Source of the DNA: Terribacillus halophilus
Lineage (GTDB): Bacteria > Bacillota > Bacilli > Bacillales > Amphibacillaceae
Reading direction: 5' to 3'
Assembly (NCBI RefSeq): GCF_900162685.1
Contig: NZ_LT727828.1
Span: forward strand, 1,170,723 to 1,234,722
DNA: 64,000 bases
The position numbers were made by a program, and so were the translations under genes. Positions 19,477-27,403 of this stretch are shown here, piece by piece. Under the pieces are notes generated by a model. That model had not been told where the DNA came from. It made no database searches and worked only from the letters and a program-made list of their open reading frames with translations. Within the stretch, counting starts at the first letter, position 1. Each line of letters begins with the position of its first letter.

Positions 19477-20298
19477 ATGAAAATGACGGCTTTGAAAATA
19501 AAGAAGAAGTTGGAGGAGCGCTTGCAGAATCCGGCATGGCGCACTGCCTATGATCGTGAAAAGAACAAATTCCGTGTCGAATGGCAGGATACGAAGGAAG
19601 GCGTAACACTTGCGCTCCCTAACATTATTGCGAAATATGAAACAAAGGGTGAGAAAGCACTTGATGACCTCGAAGAGCATGTAAAAGAGGCGTTGCGTGT
19701 CATGCACGAGGAGCAGCAGCTTGAAGGAAATGAACAGCATGTCTATCCAGTTATACGGGCAACTTCATTCCCATCGAAAACGAAATCAGGCTTAAACATG
19801 GTGTATTCCGACCATACTGCAGAAACAAGGGTTTATTATGCGTTGGACCTCGGAAAATCATATCGACTTATTGATGAACAAATGATGAAAGAACAAGGCT
19901 GGAATTTAGAAAGACTTCGAGAAATTGCTGCGTTTAATGCAAGAAGTCTCTCTGCTGAGTTAAGAGAGGACAGAGTTGCCGGCAATTCTTTTTATTTCAT
20001 CGCAACGCAGGATGGTTATGACGCCAGCCGTATTTTAAATGAATCACTCCTGGAAGGATTCCGGGCAAATGCAAAAGGTGAAGTGCTCGTTGCAGTTCCT
20101 CACCAAGACGTGCTTATACTGGCGGATATTGAAAATAAGACTGGTTATGATATATTAGCACAGATGACCATGAAATATTTTGCAGAAGGCCGCGTACCAA
20201 TTACTTCCTTACCATTCATCTATGAAGAGAAGAAGTTGGAGCCAGTATTCATTATGGCGCGGAACAGACCAGAATCTGCCAAGGGAGAGGAAAAGTAA
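19477..20298 (+). CDS. ytpQ: DUF1444 protein YtpQ
   Basis: 273-residue soluble protein of the DUF1444/YtpQ family, function unknown. It contains no signal peptide or membrane segment. It lies 18 nt after ytpP behind GCAAGGAGAA and ends 1 nt before the ytpR start, so the three are clearly one operon. Conserved association with a thioredoxin-like protein and a tRNA-binding-domain protein is all the context offers. Confidence 0.85.
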   Translation: MKMTALKIKKKLEERLQNPAWRTAYDREKNKFRVEWQDTKEGVTLALPNIIAKYETKGEKALDDLEEHVKEALRVMHEEQQLEGNEQHVYPVIRATSFPSKTKSGLNMVYSDHTAETRVYYALDLGKSYRLIDEQMMKEQGWNLERLREIAAFNARSLSAELREDRVAGNSFYFIATQDGYDASRILNESLLEGFRANAKGEVLVAVPHQDVLILADIENKTGYDILAQMTMKYFAEGRVPITSLPFIYEEKKLEPVFIMARNRPESAKGEEK

Positions 20299-20299
20299 G

Positions 20300-20899
20300 A
20301 TGCAAGCATTTTATAACAAACAAGGAATCGGTGATGTACTGCTAATCGCAATCAAGCAGGGAGATCGTCATTCCATTAAAGAAGAAAGATTCGGAGACGT
20401 TGTCCGAATTACGGATAAAGGCGAATTAGTCGGTTATAATATTTTCCGTGCTTCCGAGTACTTGAAAATTACGACTGCCGGTACGGTACAAGTTGATGCG
20501 GAATTCGTTGATAAAATCCGTGATATCTTCCGTCAAAATGACTTGGAAGACAGTTTTGATGTGGATCTTACTCCTAAATTCGTCGTTGGCTACGTTAAAG
20601 AAAAAGAAAAGCATAGCAATGCAGACAAACTAAGTGTCTGCCAAGTTGATCTTGGTGATGAAACGGTACAGATTGTCTGCGGCGCACCAAATGTGGATGC
20701 TGGTCAGAAAGTAGTTGTCGCGAAGGTAGGCGCTATAATGCCGAGCGGCTTGGAAATAAAAGCTGGCAACTTGCGCGGAGAGGACTCTTTCGGAATGATT
20801 TGTTCGCAGAAAGAGTTGGGTCTTCCCAATGCGCCAGAAGAAAAAGGAATCTATGTTCTGGATGACTCCTATGAAGTCGGACAAGCATTTGAATCTTAA
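20300..20899 (+). CDS. ytpR: tRNA-binding-domain protein YtpR
   Basis: 199-residue protein with an N-terminal DUF4479-like part (1-90) and a C-terminal EMAPII/PheT-type OB-fold tRNA-binding domain (about 95-195: [20 protein letters not shown] ... [11 protein letters not shown]). It resembles the N-terminal tRNA-binding module of the phenylalanyl-tRNA synthetase beta chain but has no synthetase part. A longer upstream frame overlaps ytpQ; the ATG chosen follows GGGAGAGG. The role is not established; it could be a tRNA chaperone. Confidence 0.9.
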   Translation: MQAFYNKQGIGDVLLIAIKQGDRHSIKEERFGDVVRITDKGELVGYNIFRASEYLKITTAGTVQVDAEFVDKIRDIFRQNDLEDSFDVDLTPKFVVGYVKEKEKHSNADKLSVCQVDLGDETVQIVCGAPNVDAGQKVVVAKVGAIMPSGLEIKAGNLRGEDSFGMICSQKELGLPNAPEEKGIYVLDDSYEVGQAFES

Positions 20900-20903
20900 T
20901 AGG

Positions 20904-20942
20904 TAAAAAAACACCGGATACATGTGTATCCGGTGTTTTTTG
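20904..20942 (+). terminator. Terminator after ytpR
   Basis: A perfect 11-bp stem (20911-20921 with 20926-20936), ATGT loop, flanked by A and T runs. Confidence 0.9.
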
Positions 20943-21078
20943 TAGGTAGATAGGACGGTTATAGCCAATAACCACCATATTTTTTAGGTGTAGGAAGAAT
21001 GTTTTTAGGGTAAAGCTCTTCACGGTTTGTGAAAACCTGCTAAAATGAAGTTAATATACTGAAAAAGGAAGATTTATT

Positions 21079-24075
21079 ATGTGGGAGCGTCTAAAGCAAG
21101 CTCTAAGCAACTTTTTTATAACCGAAGTAGTAGTAGAGGAAGAACCAGAGCTGAAACAAAGGAACGCTTCTGAACACAACGTACAGAATCAATATCATGC
21201 GAACCAGCAGCCACAGGCTAAAATGGCCTATACATATCCTAAGGAACGCGCCTTTCGCTTTCCCATGATTCCGGATGAGGTTAATAGCAGCAGCCCGAAA
21301 ACTCCAGCGCGTCCTGTACGGTCTGTTCCGGCGCAAGATCGACCTCGATCAACGATGGAAGATCGTCAAAAGCAGCAGGCACAGCAAAAAAGGTCAGACT
21401 ATCCTGAACGACCTTCCAATCAGACTAGGCAGCGGCAGACGCAAACACAAAGGCCGAAGCCGGTGGAACCTAAAGAAGATAAAAAGCCGTTCCAACCGTC
21501 AGAAGTGCCTTCGCCAGTCTATGGTTTCCGTAAGCGCAAGGAAGAAGCAGAGGAAATTGTAACGATGGCATCCATTCAGGATCGTGCTGACTGGAAGAGA
21601 ATCGCCGCTGAAAGCGCACCTTTGTATAAGCACCAAGAAAAGCAAAATTCTAATGAAGCTTCTAATCTCACGCAAGTAAGTGAACCTTTTGCTCAAGCAA
21701 AGGATTTGCATGCGACTGAGAAAGCAGCTGCAGTAAAGGAACAAACAGCATCGCTTGCTTTTGAACTAGAAGGTGAACCGCTTTCTGATGAGAAGCAGCC
21801 AGTCAACAGTCCAGCATCAATTGTTGAAGCTGAAACGAAAACTAACATTCAGAACGTGGTTTTTGAAGAAGCGGAAACTGCCGACTTAGAATTGAACAAG
21901 CCAGCCCCTATGCAGCAAGCGGGTGCGGCGGAATTCGAACAGTCAGCCCAATGGCATCAGGAAGAACGTCCAGAGCTAGAGCAGTCAGCTGAATGGGATC
22001 ACGAAGAACGTCTAGGATCGGAGCAGGCCGCTGAACAACAGCAGCAAGAAGAAAATTTAGTAGCAGAGCAGCCGATGAGAATGGATCAACAGGAAGCCGT
22101 TAAAGCAGAAGCAAACGCAAACGCAAACGCAAACGCTGAATGGAATCAAGCTGCATCCCTGGGAGTAGCGCAATCACTAGAAGTTAATCAGGAAGAAACA
22201 ATGACAGACCAACAAGCAGAACTAGAAGACGATGCAACAATCGAAATCGAATCTGCTGAATTGGACCAAAAAGAACAAATTGAATCTAAAGAGGCAAGTA
22301 ACTTGGATTCTGAAAAAATGTTGGAAACAGAACAGGCCTCTACAATGGACAAGGAAGGACAGATAGAGGACAGCCAGCCTGAACGCCAGCAAGCAGCGGT
22401 TATAGAAGCAGACCAGCCAGAAGAACCTGTGCAATCGGACAATGCCTATCAAGTTCACGAGGCTCGTAATCCAATCCGGAAATCAGTTCCGTTTAATGTC
22501 TTCATGACACCTCGGGACAAGCGGAATCAGTTGGAACGCGCAAAGCAGCCTGTTCAACAAACGGAAGAAAAGCAAGACGAGTTGGAATATGCGAAGACAA
22601 TTGTTCAGCAACCGCAACCGGAAATGATGCAAGAACCTGCTGAAGAAGTTCAGCAGCAAACAGAACCGGTATTTTCCAGACCTCCCATGCACCTTTTAAA
22701 TGATCCAGTGGAGCAGACGGTGGAGAACGACGCCTGGGTGGATCAGCAGACGCAGCTTCTTGAGACAACACTGCAGCATTTTAATGTGAATGCACATGTG
22801 GTGAATGCTATGCAAGGGCCGTCGGTTACACGTTTTGAAGTTCAGCCAGATATGGGTGTGAAGGTCAGTAAGATCAAGGGTTTGACTGACGACATTAAAC
22901 TAAATATGGCAGCAAAAGATATTCGGATGGAAGCGCCTATTCCTGGTAAGAATGCAATTGGAATTGAAGTGCCAAATGCTGTAGCGAAGCAAGTAGGGCT
23001 GCAGGAAATCTTAGAAACAGAAGATTTCATGGAAAGCAGTTCACCGCTAGCAGTCGGACTAGGATTAGATATATCTGGAGATTCTATTGTCACGAACTTG
23101 CAAAAAATGCCGCATGGTTTAATTGCCGGAGCAACAGGTTCCGGTAAAAGTGTGTGTATCAACACAATCTTGCTTAGCTTGCTGTATAAAGCAAATCATA
23201 AACAGGTTAAGTTTTTATTGATTGATCCGAAGATGGTAGAGCTTGCCCCGTACAACGATCTCCCTCATCTCGTATCACCAGTCATTACCGATACGAAAGC
23301 AGCCACTGCAGCTTTAAAGTGGGCTGTTAATGAGATGGAAGAACGCTACATGAAGTTCGTTGGTGAAGGAGTGCGCGATATTGGCAAATATAATGAGAAA
23401 CTTGCCAAGCAAGGCCGTTACGCTGATAAACTGCCGTATTTGGTTATTGTGATTGATGAGCTAGCAGATTTAATGATGGTATCACCTCAAGATGTAGAGG
23501 ATGCCATTTGCCGCATTGCGCAAAAAGCGCGAGCTGCTGGTATTCATTTGCTCTTGGCGACACAGCGTCCATCAGTGGATGTTATCACAGGGTTAATTAA
23601 AGCGAATATTCCTACCCGAATTGCTTTCAGTGTTTCTTCAGCTGTTGATTCCCGTACGATTATTGATAACAATGGCGCTGAGAAATTGCTAGGAAAAGGG
23701 GATATGCTCTTTATAGAGAATGGTGCCCGTCAAGCGCAGCGTATTCAAGGCGCATTTGTTTCGGACGAAGAGATCGAGCGGGTAGTTCAGCACGTGAAAC
23801 AGACAGCGCCACCTGAGTATCTTTTCCAACATGAAGATTTACTGGAGCGAAGAGAATCAGAAGAGGAAGAAGATGAACTGTATCAAGAAGCTTTAGAGTT
23901 TGTGATTGAGCACAACAGTGCAAGTGCGAGTCTGCTGCAGCGTCGTTTCAAGATTGGATATAATCGTGCAGCCAGATTAATTGATCACATGGAAATGAGA
24001 GGCGTCATTTCTGAGCAAAAAGGAAGCAAGCCTCGTGACGTTCTCGTTTCGCTGGCGCAGCTTCAAGCGGAATAA
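21079..24075 (+). CDS. sftA: DNA translocase SftA (FtsK/SpoIIIE family, YtpS/T)
   Basis: 998-residue FtsK-family ATPase without N-terminal membrane segments, the hallmark of the soluble SftA that moves chromosomal DNA from the closing septum. Residues 1-560 are a long, low-complexity, acidic Gln/Glu-rich linker with imperfect repeats. The motor domain follows: Walker A GATGSGKS at about 683-690, Walker B VIVIDELADLMMV near 790, then TQRPSVDVITGLIKANIPTRIAF. The C-terminal gamma winged helix (about 930-998) would recognise SRS/KOPS-like polar DNA motifs. ATG follows AAAAAGGAAG. B. subtilis SftA is slightly shorter (about 950). Confidence 0.93.
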   Translation: MWERLKQALSNFFITEVVVEEEPELKQRNASEHNVQNQYHANQQPQAKMAYTYPKERAFRFPMIPDEVNSSSPKTPARPVRSVPAQDRPRSTMEDRQKQQAQQKRSDYPERPSNQTRQRQTQTQRPKPVEPKEDKKPFQPSEVPSPVYGFRKRKEEAEEIVTMASIQDRADWKRIAAESAPLYKHQEKQNSNEASNLTQVSEPFAQAKDLHATEKAAAVKEQTASLAFELEGEPLSDEKQPVNSPASIVEAETKTNIQNVVFEEAETADLELNKPAPMQQAGAAEFEQSAQWHQEERPELEQSAEWDHEERLGSEQAAEQQQQEENLVAEQPMRMDQQEAVKAEANANANANAEWNQAASLGVAQSLEVNQEETMTDQQAELEDDATIEIESAELDQKEQIESKEASNLDSEKMLETEQASTMDKEGQIEDSQPERQQAAVIEADQPEEPVQSDNAYQVHEARNPIRKSVPFNVFMTPRDKRNQLERAKQPVQQTEEKQDELEYAKTIVQQPQPEMMQEPAEEVQQQTEPVFSRPPMHLLNDPVEQTVENDAWVDQQTQLLETTLQHFNVNAHVVNAMQGPSVTRFEVQPDMGVKVSKIKGLTDDIKLNMAAKDIRMEAPIPGKNAIGIEVPNAVAKQVGLQEILETEDFMESSSPLAVGLGLDISGDSIVTNLQKMPHGLIAGATGSGKSVCINTILLSLLYKANHKQVKFLLIDPKMVELAPYNDLPHLVSPVITDTKAATAALKWAVNEMEERYMKFVGEGVRDIGKYNEKLAKQGRYADKLPYLVIVIDELADLMMVSPQDVEDAICRIAQKARAAGIHLLLATQRPSVDVITGLIKANIPTRIAFSVSSAVDSRTIIDNNGAEKLLGKGDMLFIENGARQAQRIQGAFVSDEEIERVVQHVKQTAPPEYLFQHEDLLERRESEEEEDELYQEALEFVIEHNSASASLLQRRFKIGYNRAARLIDHMEMRGVISEQKGSKPRDVLVSLAQLQAE
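22111..22134 (+). repeat. In-frame (GCAAAC)x4 hexamer repeat in sftA
   Basis: Four perfect copies of GCAAAC encode an Asn-Ala repeat in the SftA linker. Copy-number change would keep the frame in steps of two residues. Confidence 0.95.
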
Positions 24076-24079
24076 ACGG

Positions 24080-24122
24080 CAGCCTGGATGTTGTCCTAAG
24101 GACAGTCCAGGCTGTATTATTT
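24080..24122 (+). terminator. Probable terminator after sftA
   Basis: A 9-bp stem (24080-24088 with 24106-24114) encloses a second small GTCC/GGAC hairpin. The tail TATTATTTT is only moderately T-rich. Confidence 0.6.
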
Positions 24123-24316
24123 TCGTGACACCTATGAAGGGTGCGACGTATATACTGTATAAAGCGCAGCAGAAGAGATTCTGCATTTAATAAATACAGA
24201 CAAAATGCTATACTGTTGCTAGTATGCTTTTTTCATGTATATGTGGCACACAACGCTTTACATACTTATACTAACACCATACAAAAGCGATATATCATTA
24301 TGTGGAGGTTCCTATT

Positions 24317-25621
24317 ATGACAACTTACCATTTCATTGGTATTAAAGGATCTGGTATGAGTGCATTGGCACAGATCCTGCATGATGCAGGCGAGAAAGTT
24401 CAAGGTTCTGATGTAGAGAAAGTATTCTTTACCGATCAAGCCCTAAAAGATAAAAACATTTCCATACTGCCTTTTGCAAAAGAAAATATTAAACCTGATT
24501 TGACAATTATTGCAGGGAATGCCTTCTCTGATGAACATGAGGAAATTGTCGAAGCGAAGAGACTCGGACTTCCGTTTTATCGCTACCACGATTTTCTCGG
24601 TGCTTACGCAGATAAGTTCCGCAGTGTTGCCGTTACAGGAGCTCATGGGAAGACATCAACAACAGGATTATTAGCGTATACGCTAAAACAGTCGCATCCA
24701 ATCTCTTATTTGATTGGCGATGGTACTGGAAGCGGTCAGCCGAAGAGTGATTACTTTGTGTTCGAAGCATGTGAATACCGCCGTCATTTTCTTGCTTATA
24801 AGCCGGATTATGCGGTTATGCTGAATATTGACTTTGACCATCCAGATTATTTCGAAAATATCGAGGACGTCTTCCAAGCTTTCCAGCAGCTGGCGAGCCA
24901 AGTAAAACATGCAATCATTGCTTGCGGTGATGACGCATATTTGCGTGATTTGCAAGCTGGTGTTCCAGTTCATTACTATGGTTTTGATTCAGCAAACACC
25001 TACCAAGCCAAGGATGTACATGAAGACCCAACCGGAACAACATTTGATGTATACGTAGAAGGCAGCTTTTATCATACATTTACCATTCCGGGGTATGGGA
25101 ATCACCAAGTACTCAATGCACTAGCAGTTGTTGCTTTATGTCACCAAGAGGGCATGACAACGGATCAAATGAAGGAAATGTATGGTTTCACGGGTGTCAA
25201 ACGGCGCTTCTCGGAAAAGAAAGTGGGCAGTCAAGTTTTAGTTGATGACTATGCACATCATCCGAAGGAGATTGAAGTTACAATTGAATCTGCGCGGAAA
25301 AAATATCCTGAACAGCAAGTAGTTGCTGTTTTTCAGCCTCATACATTTACGAGAACGAAGACGTTTTTACAGGAATTTGCGGACAGCTTGAAGCTTGCAG
25401 ATGCGGTATACCTATGCGACATATTTGGTTCTGCTCGAGAGGCTAAAGGAACATTAACTATTCATGATTTGCAGAAGCTGGTACCAGACTGTGAAGTGCT
25501 GCAGATTGAAGATGTAAATGCACTAAAGCAGTATGATGATAGTATCCTTTTATTTATGGGGGCTGGAGATATACAGAAATTCCAGGCTGCCTATGAAGAT
25601 TCATTGCAAGCTGTACAATAA
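24317..25621 (+). CDS. murC: UDP-N-acetylmuramate--L-alanine ligase MurC
   Basis: 434-residue ATP-dependent cytoplasmic ligase adding L-Ala to UDP-MurNAc. The N-terminal Rossmann-like motif [15 protein letters not shown] binds the UDP part, [10 protein letters not shown] is the P-loop, and [10 protein letters not shown] and [11 protein letters not shown] are conserved C-terminal motifs. A GTG five codons upstream overlaps the GGAGG that serves this ATG (8-nt spacing), so ATG is preferred. It follows sftA as in B. subtilis. A clear terminator follows. Confidence 0.95.
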   Translation: MTTYHFIGIKGSGMSALAQILHDAGEKVQGSDVEKVFFTDQALKDKNISILPFAKENIKPDLTIIAGNAFSDEHEEIVEAKRLGLPFYRYHDFLGAYADKFRSVAVTGAHGKTSTTGLLAYTLKQSHPISYLIGDGTGSGQPKSDYFVFEACEYRRHFLAYKPDYAVMLNIDFDHPDYFENIEDVFQAFQQLASQVKHAIIACGDDAYLRDLQAGVPVHYYGFDSANTYQAKDVHEDPTGTTFDVYVEGSFYHTFTIPGYGNHQVLNALAVVALCHQEGMTTDQMKEMYGFTGVKRRFSEKKVGSQVLVDDYAHHPKEIEVTIESARKKYPEQQVVAVFQPHTFTRTKTFLQEFADSLKLADAVYLCDIFGSAREAKGTLTIHDLQKLVPDCEVLQIEDVNALKQYDDSILLFMGAGDIQKFQAAYEDSLQAVQ

Positions 25622-25632
25622 TCCATTACACT

Positions 25633-25662
25633 AAAAAAGAGGAGTGCTGCTCCTCTTTTTTT
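25633..25662 (+). terminator. Terminator after murC
   Basis: GAGGAG/CTCCTC stem extended by A-T pairs (25633-25644 with 25650-25661) and a long T run. Confidence 0.85.
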
Positions 25663-25676
25663 ATTTGTGCTTTTAT

Positions 25677-25701
25677 GTTTAACGATTTATATCGGGGGAA
25701 T
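25677..25701 (+). promoter_or_regulatory. Sigma-B-like promoter of ytxG
   Basis: GTTTAA (25677-25682), 13-nt spacer, GGGAAT (25696-25701), one base off the sigma-B consensus GTTTAA-N12-14-GGGTAT. It lies 87 nt before ytxG. The ytxGHJ group is known as sigma-B dependent in B. subtilis. Confidence 0.75.
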
Positions 25702-25788
25702 ACCGTAGTTAGACAAAAGAGTACAAATAGCATGAGATGTGCTGGAACTACTCATACTACATACCAAAGAAGGAGCTGACTATTCATC

Positions 25789-26271
25789 ATGGAAATTCTA
25801 GGCTACATTGCTGCATTAATCGCAGCCATCGCATTCGCAGTTTTAGTAATCTTTCTCGCCAAAACATTGAAAGCTGCTTCTCGCACATTGAATGACGTTG
25901 CAAGCACATTGGAAGGCGTCGAAAAACAGATGCAGGGCATCACAAGTGAAACAGCTGAGCTGCTCAGCAAGACAAATCATCTAGCTGAGGATATTGGAGC
26001 AAAAGCACAAAAGCTGAATACGCTTGTTGACGGAATTGAAGGTATCGGTGATACAGTCAACAGCTTGAACAACTCCATTCGCAATGTCTCCAACAAAGTG
26101 GCATTATCTGCAGAACAAAATACAGAACAAACTGGTCAGGTGCTTAAATGGGGCTCAGTAATACTTGACTTATGGAAGAAAAAGAAGCAGAATGAAGCCA
26201 ATGAGAGCGTCTCTGTACCAGCTGTACAACCAACAGAGCAGCCTTTACCAGTAAAAGAAACATCTAATTAA
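25789..26271 (+). CDS. ytxG: General stress protein YtxG (DUF948)
   Basis: 160-residue protein with one N-terminal membrane segment (residues 3-27) followed by a long helical, coiled-coil-like region of the DUF948 type and a lysine-rich stretch (LDLWKKKKQ). It is likely a membrane-anchored cytoplasmic or surface coiled coil; no enzyme motif is seen. ATG follows AAGGAG. The next gene, ytxH, begins 28 nt downstream. A sigma-B-like promoter lies upstream, fitting its stress role in B. subtilis. Confidence 0.88.
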   Translation: MEILGYIAALIAAIAFAVLVIFLAKTLKAASRTLNDVASTLEGVEKQMQGITSETAELLSKTNHLAEDIGAKAQKLNTLVDGIEGIGDTVNSLNNSIRNVSNKVALSAEQNTEQTGQVLKWGSVILDLWKKKKQNEANESVSVPAVQPTEQPLPVKETSN

Positions 26272-26299
26272 ACCAAACGACGCTAGGAGGCAATGCACT

Positions 26300-26686
26300 A
26301 TGTCAACGAAGAAGACAAATGGAAGAGACTTTCTGATTGGTTCTATTATCGGCAGTGTTGCAGGAGCTATAACAGCACTTGTATTGGCACCTAAATCAGG
26401 TAAAGAACTGCGTAACGATATCACAGAACAAGCAGGCACATTAAAAGGCCGCGCAGGTGATATGAAATCCCAGTACAGTGAAAAGGGCATGCAATGGAAA
26501 GAAGTTCTTACGGATAAAGTGAAAAACATCAAAACCGGTAATGACGAATCCAATGACCAAGCTTCTGCCAACGACAAAGAAGCAGAAGATGCTGCTGAAG
26601 AAGTAGCACGTGCAATTGAGGAAGCTGCAAGAGAATTAGAAATGGAGCAGCAAAAATCCGCAATTGAACGTAATAAGGATCTTTAA
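26300..26686 (+). CDS. ytxH: General stress protein YtxH
   Basis: 128-residue YtxH-family protein. A glycine-rich hydrophobic N-terminus (FLIGSIIGSVAGAITALVLAPKSGKELR) is diagnostic and may anchor it to the membrane; the remainder is charged and acidic, ending in a helical EEVARAIEEAARELEME segment. Function is unknown apart from stress induction. It is cotranscribed with ytxG (28-nt gap, AGGAGG element) and separated from brxC by a terminator-like hairpin, which may reduce downstream expression. Confidence 0.88.
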   Translation: MSTKKTNGRDFLIGSIIGSVAGAITALVLAPKSGKELRNDITEQAGTLKGRAGDMKSQYSEKGMQWKEVLTDKVKNIKTGNDESNDQASANDKEAEDAAEEVARAIEEAARELEMEQQKSAIERNKDL

Positions 26687-26691
26687 TGAGA

Positions 26692-26730
26692 AGACTCCTA
26701 AGCATCTTGCTTAGGAGTCTGTTTTATTAT
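26692..26730 (+). terminator. Terminator/attenuator between ytxH and brxC
   Basis: A perfect 13-bp stem (26692-26704 with 26708-26720), TCT loop and GTTTTATTATT tail lie between two genes of the same operon, so partial termination is likely. Confidence 0.8.
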
Positions 26731-26751
26731 TAGAAAGGGAGATGATCAAAG

Positions 26752-27084
26752 ATGGAAGCTAAAGTTATTCAAAACCAAGAGGAATTTCAAGATGTACTAA
26801 ATCGTGAAGCAGCCTTTTATTTGCTCAAACACAGTCTTACTTGCCCAATTAGTGCAGCAGCAAAACAAGAGTACGATCGTTACAGCTTGGATACACAGCT
26901 GCCGCTGTACACCTTGTATGTACAAGAAGCAAGAGAATTGTCTAATAGCATTGCCGAACGTTACGGAGTAAAGCATGAATCACCGCAGGTGCTGCTCTTT
27001 GAGAATAATCAAATTATCTGGAATACATCCCATAATGAGATTAAAGAGGAAGTATTACGGGAAAAGGGTCAGAGATTTAATTAA
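26752..27084 (+). CDS. brxC: Monothiol bacilliredoxin-like protein BrxC (YtxJ)
   Basis: 110-residue thioredoxin-fold protein with the monothiol TCPIS motif (Cys31), characteristic of the bacillithiol-linked YtxJ/BrxC family thought to remove bacillithiol from S-bacillithiolated proteins. Gln-x-x-Leu and cis-Pro (HESPQVLLF) complete the fold. ATG follows AAAGGGAG. It is third in the ytxG-ytxH-ytxJ set and is followed 15 nt later by a YrhK-like gene. It supports a bacillithiol-using Firmicute. Confidence 0.9.
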   Translation: MEAKVIQNQEEFQDVLNREAAFYLLKHSLTCPISAAAKQEYDRYSLDTQLPLYTLYVQEARELSNSIAERYGVKHESPQVLLFENNQIIWNTSHNEIKEEVLREKGQRFN

Positions 27085-27099
27085 TAGGCGGTGTTTGTC

Positions 27100-27369
27100 A
27101 TGGGGCATAGCGATAGTTCAAGAAACATAGAGGAAGTTGCTCAAGTCGGGAAATACGAAATCTTCTTCAAGCGGCCATATCAGATTCTCTATATGCTGAA
27201 TGATTTTCTGATTGGACTCATTTTCTTGGTAGGCAGCTTCTTCTTTATGTATAAGTCTTTAAAAATGGCAGGATGTTGGTTGTTTGTAGCTGGGAGTTTT
27301 CTGCTTTTGATACGGCCAACCATTCGGCTTATCCATGATATCAACTATAAGAAATACAGGAACCAATGA
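27100..27369 (+). CDS. YrhK-domain small membrane protein
   Basis: 89-residue protein with a conserved YKRPYQ-like motif here reading FFKRPYQILYMLNDF, then two hydrophobic segments (residues 38-57 and 61-76). This is the YrhK-like domain of unknown function. A GTG three codons earlier is too close to the ribosome site; ATG fits the AGGCGG element. It directly follows brxC and shares its terminator. Confidence 0.7.
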   Translation: MGHSDSSRNIEEVAQVGKYEIFFKRPYQILYMLNDFLIGLIFLVGSFFFMYKSLKMAGCWLFVAGSFLLLIRPTIRLIHDINYKKYRNQ

Positions 27370-27403
27370 AAAAAGCTGTACGCCCTCGCGTACAGCTTTT
27401 TTT
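27370..27403. terminator. Bidirectional terminator
   Basis: A 9-bp GC-rich stem (27375-27383 with 27388-27396), CCTC loop, A run before and T run after. It ends the YrhK gene and the convergent FtsA-like gene. Confidence 0.9.

Noticed and set aside
22111-22134. CRISPR or phase-variable homopolymer
   Set aside because: It is a short in-frame hexamer tract with no spacers; length changes would not switch the frame.
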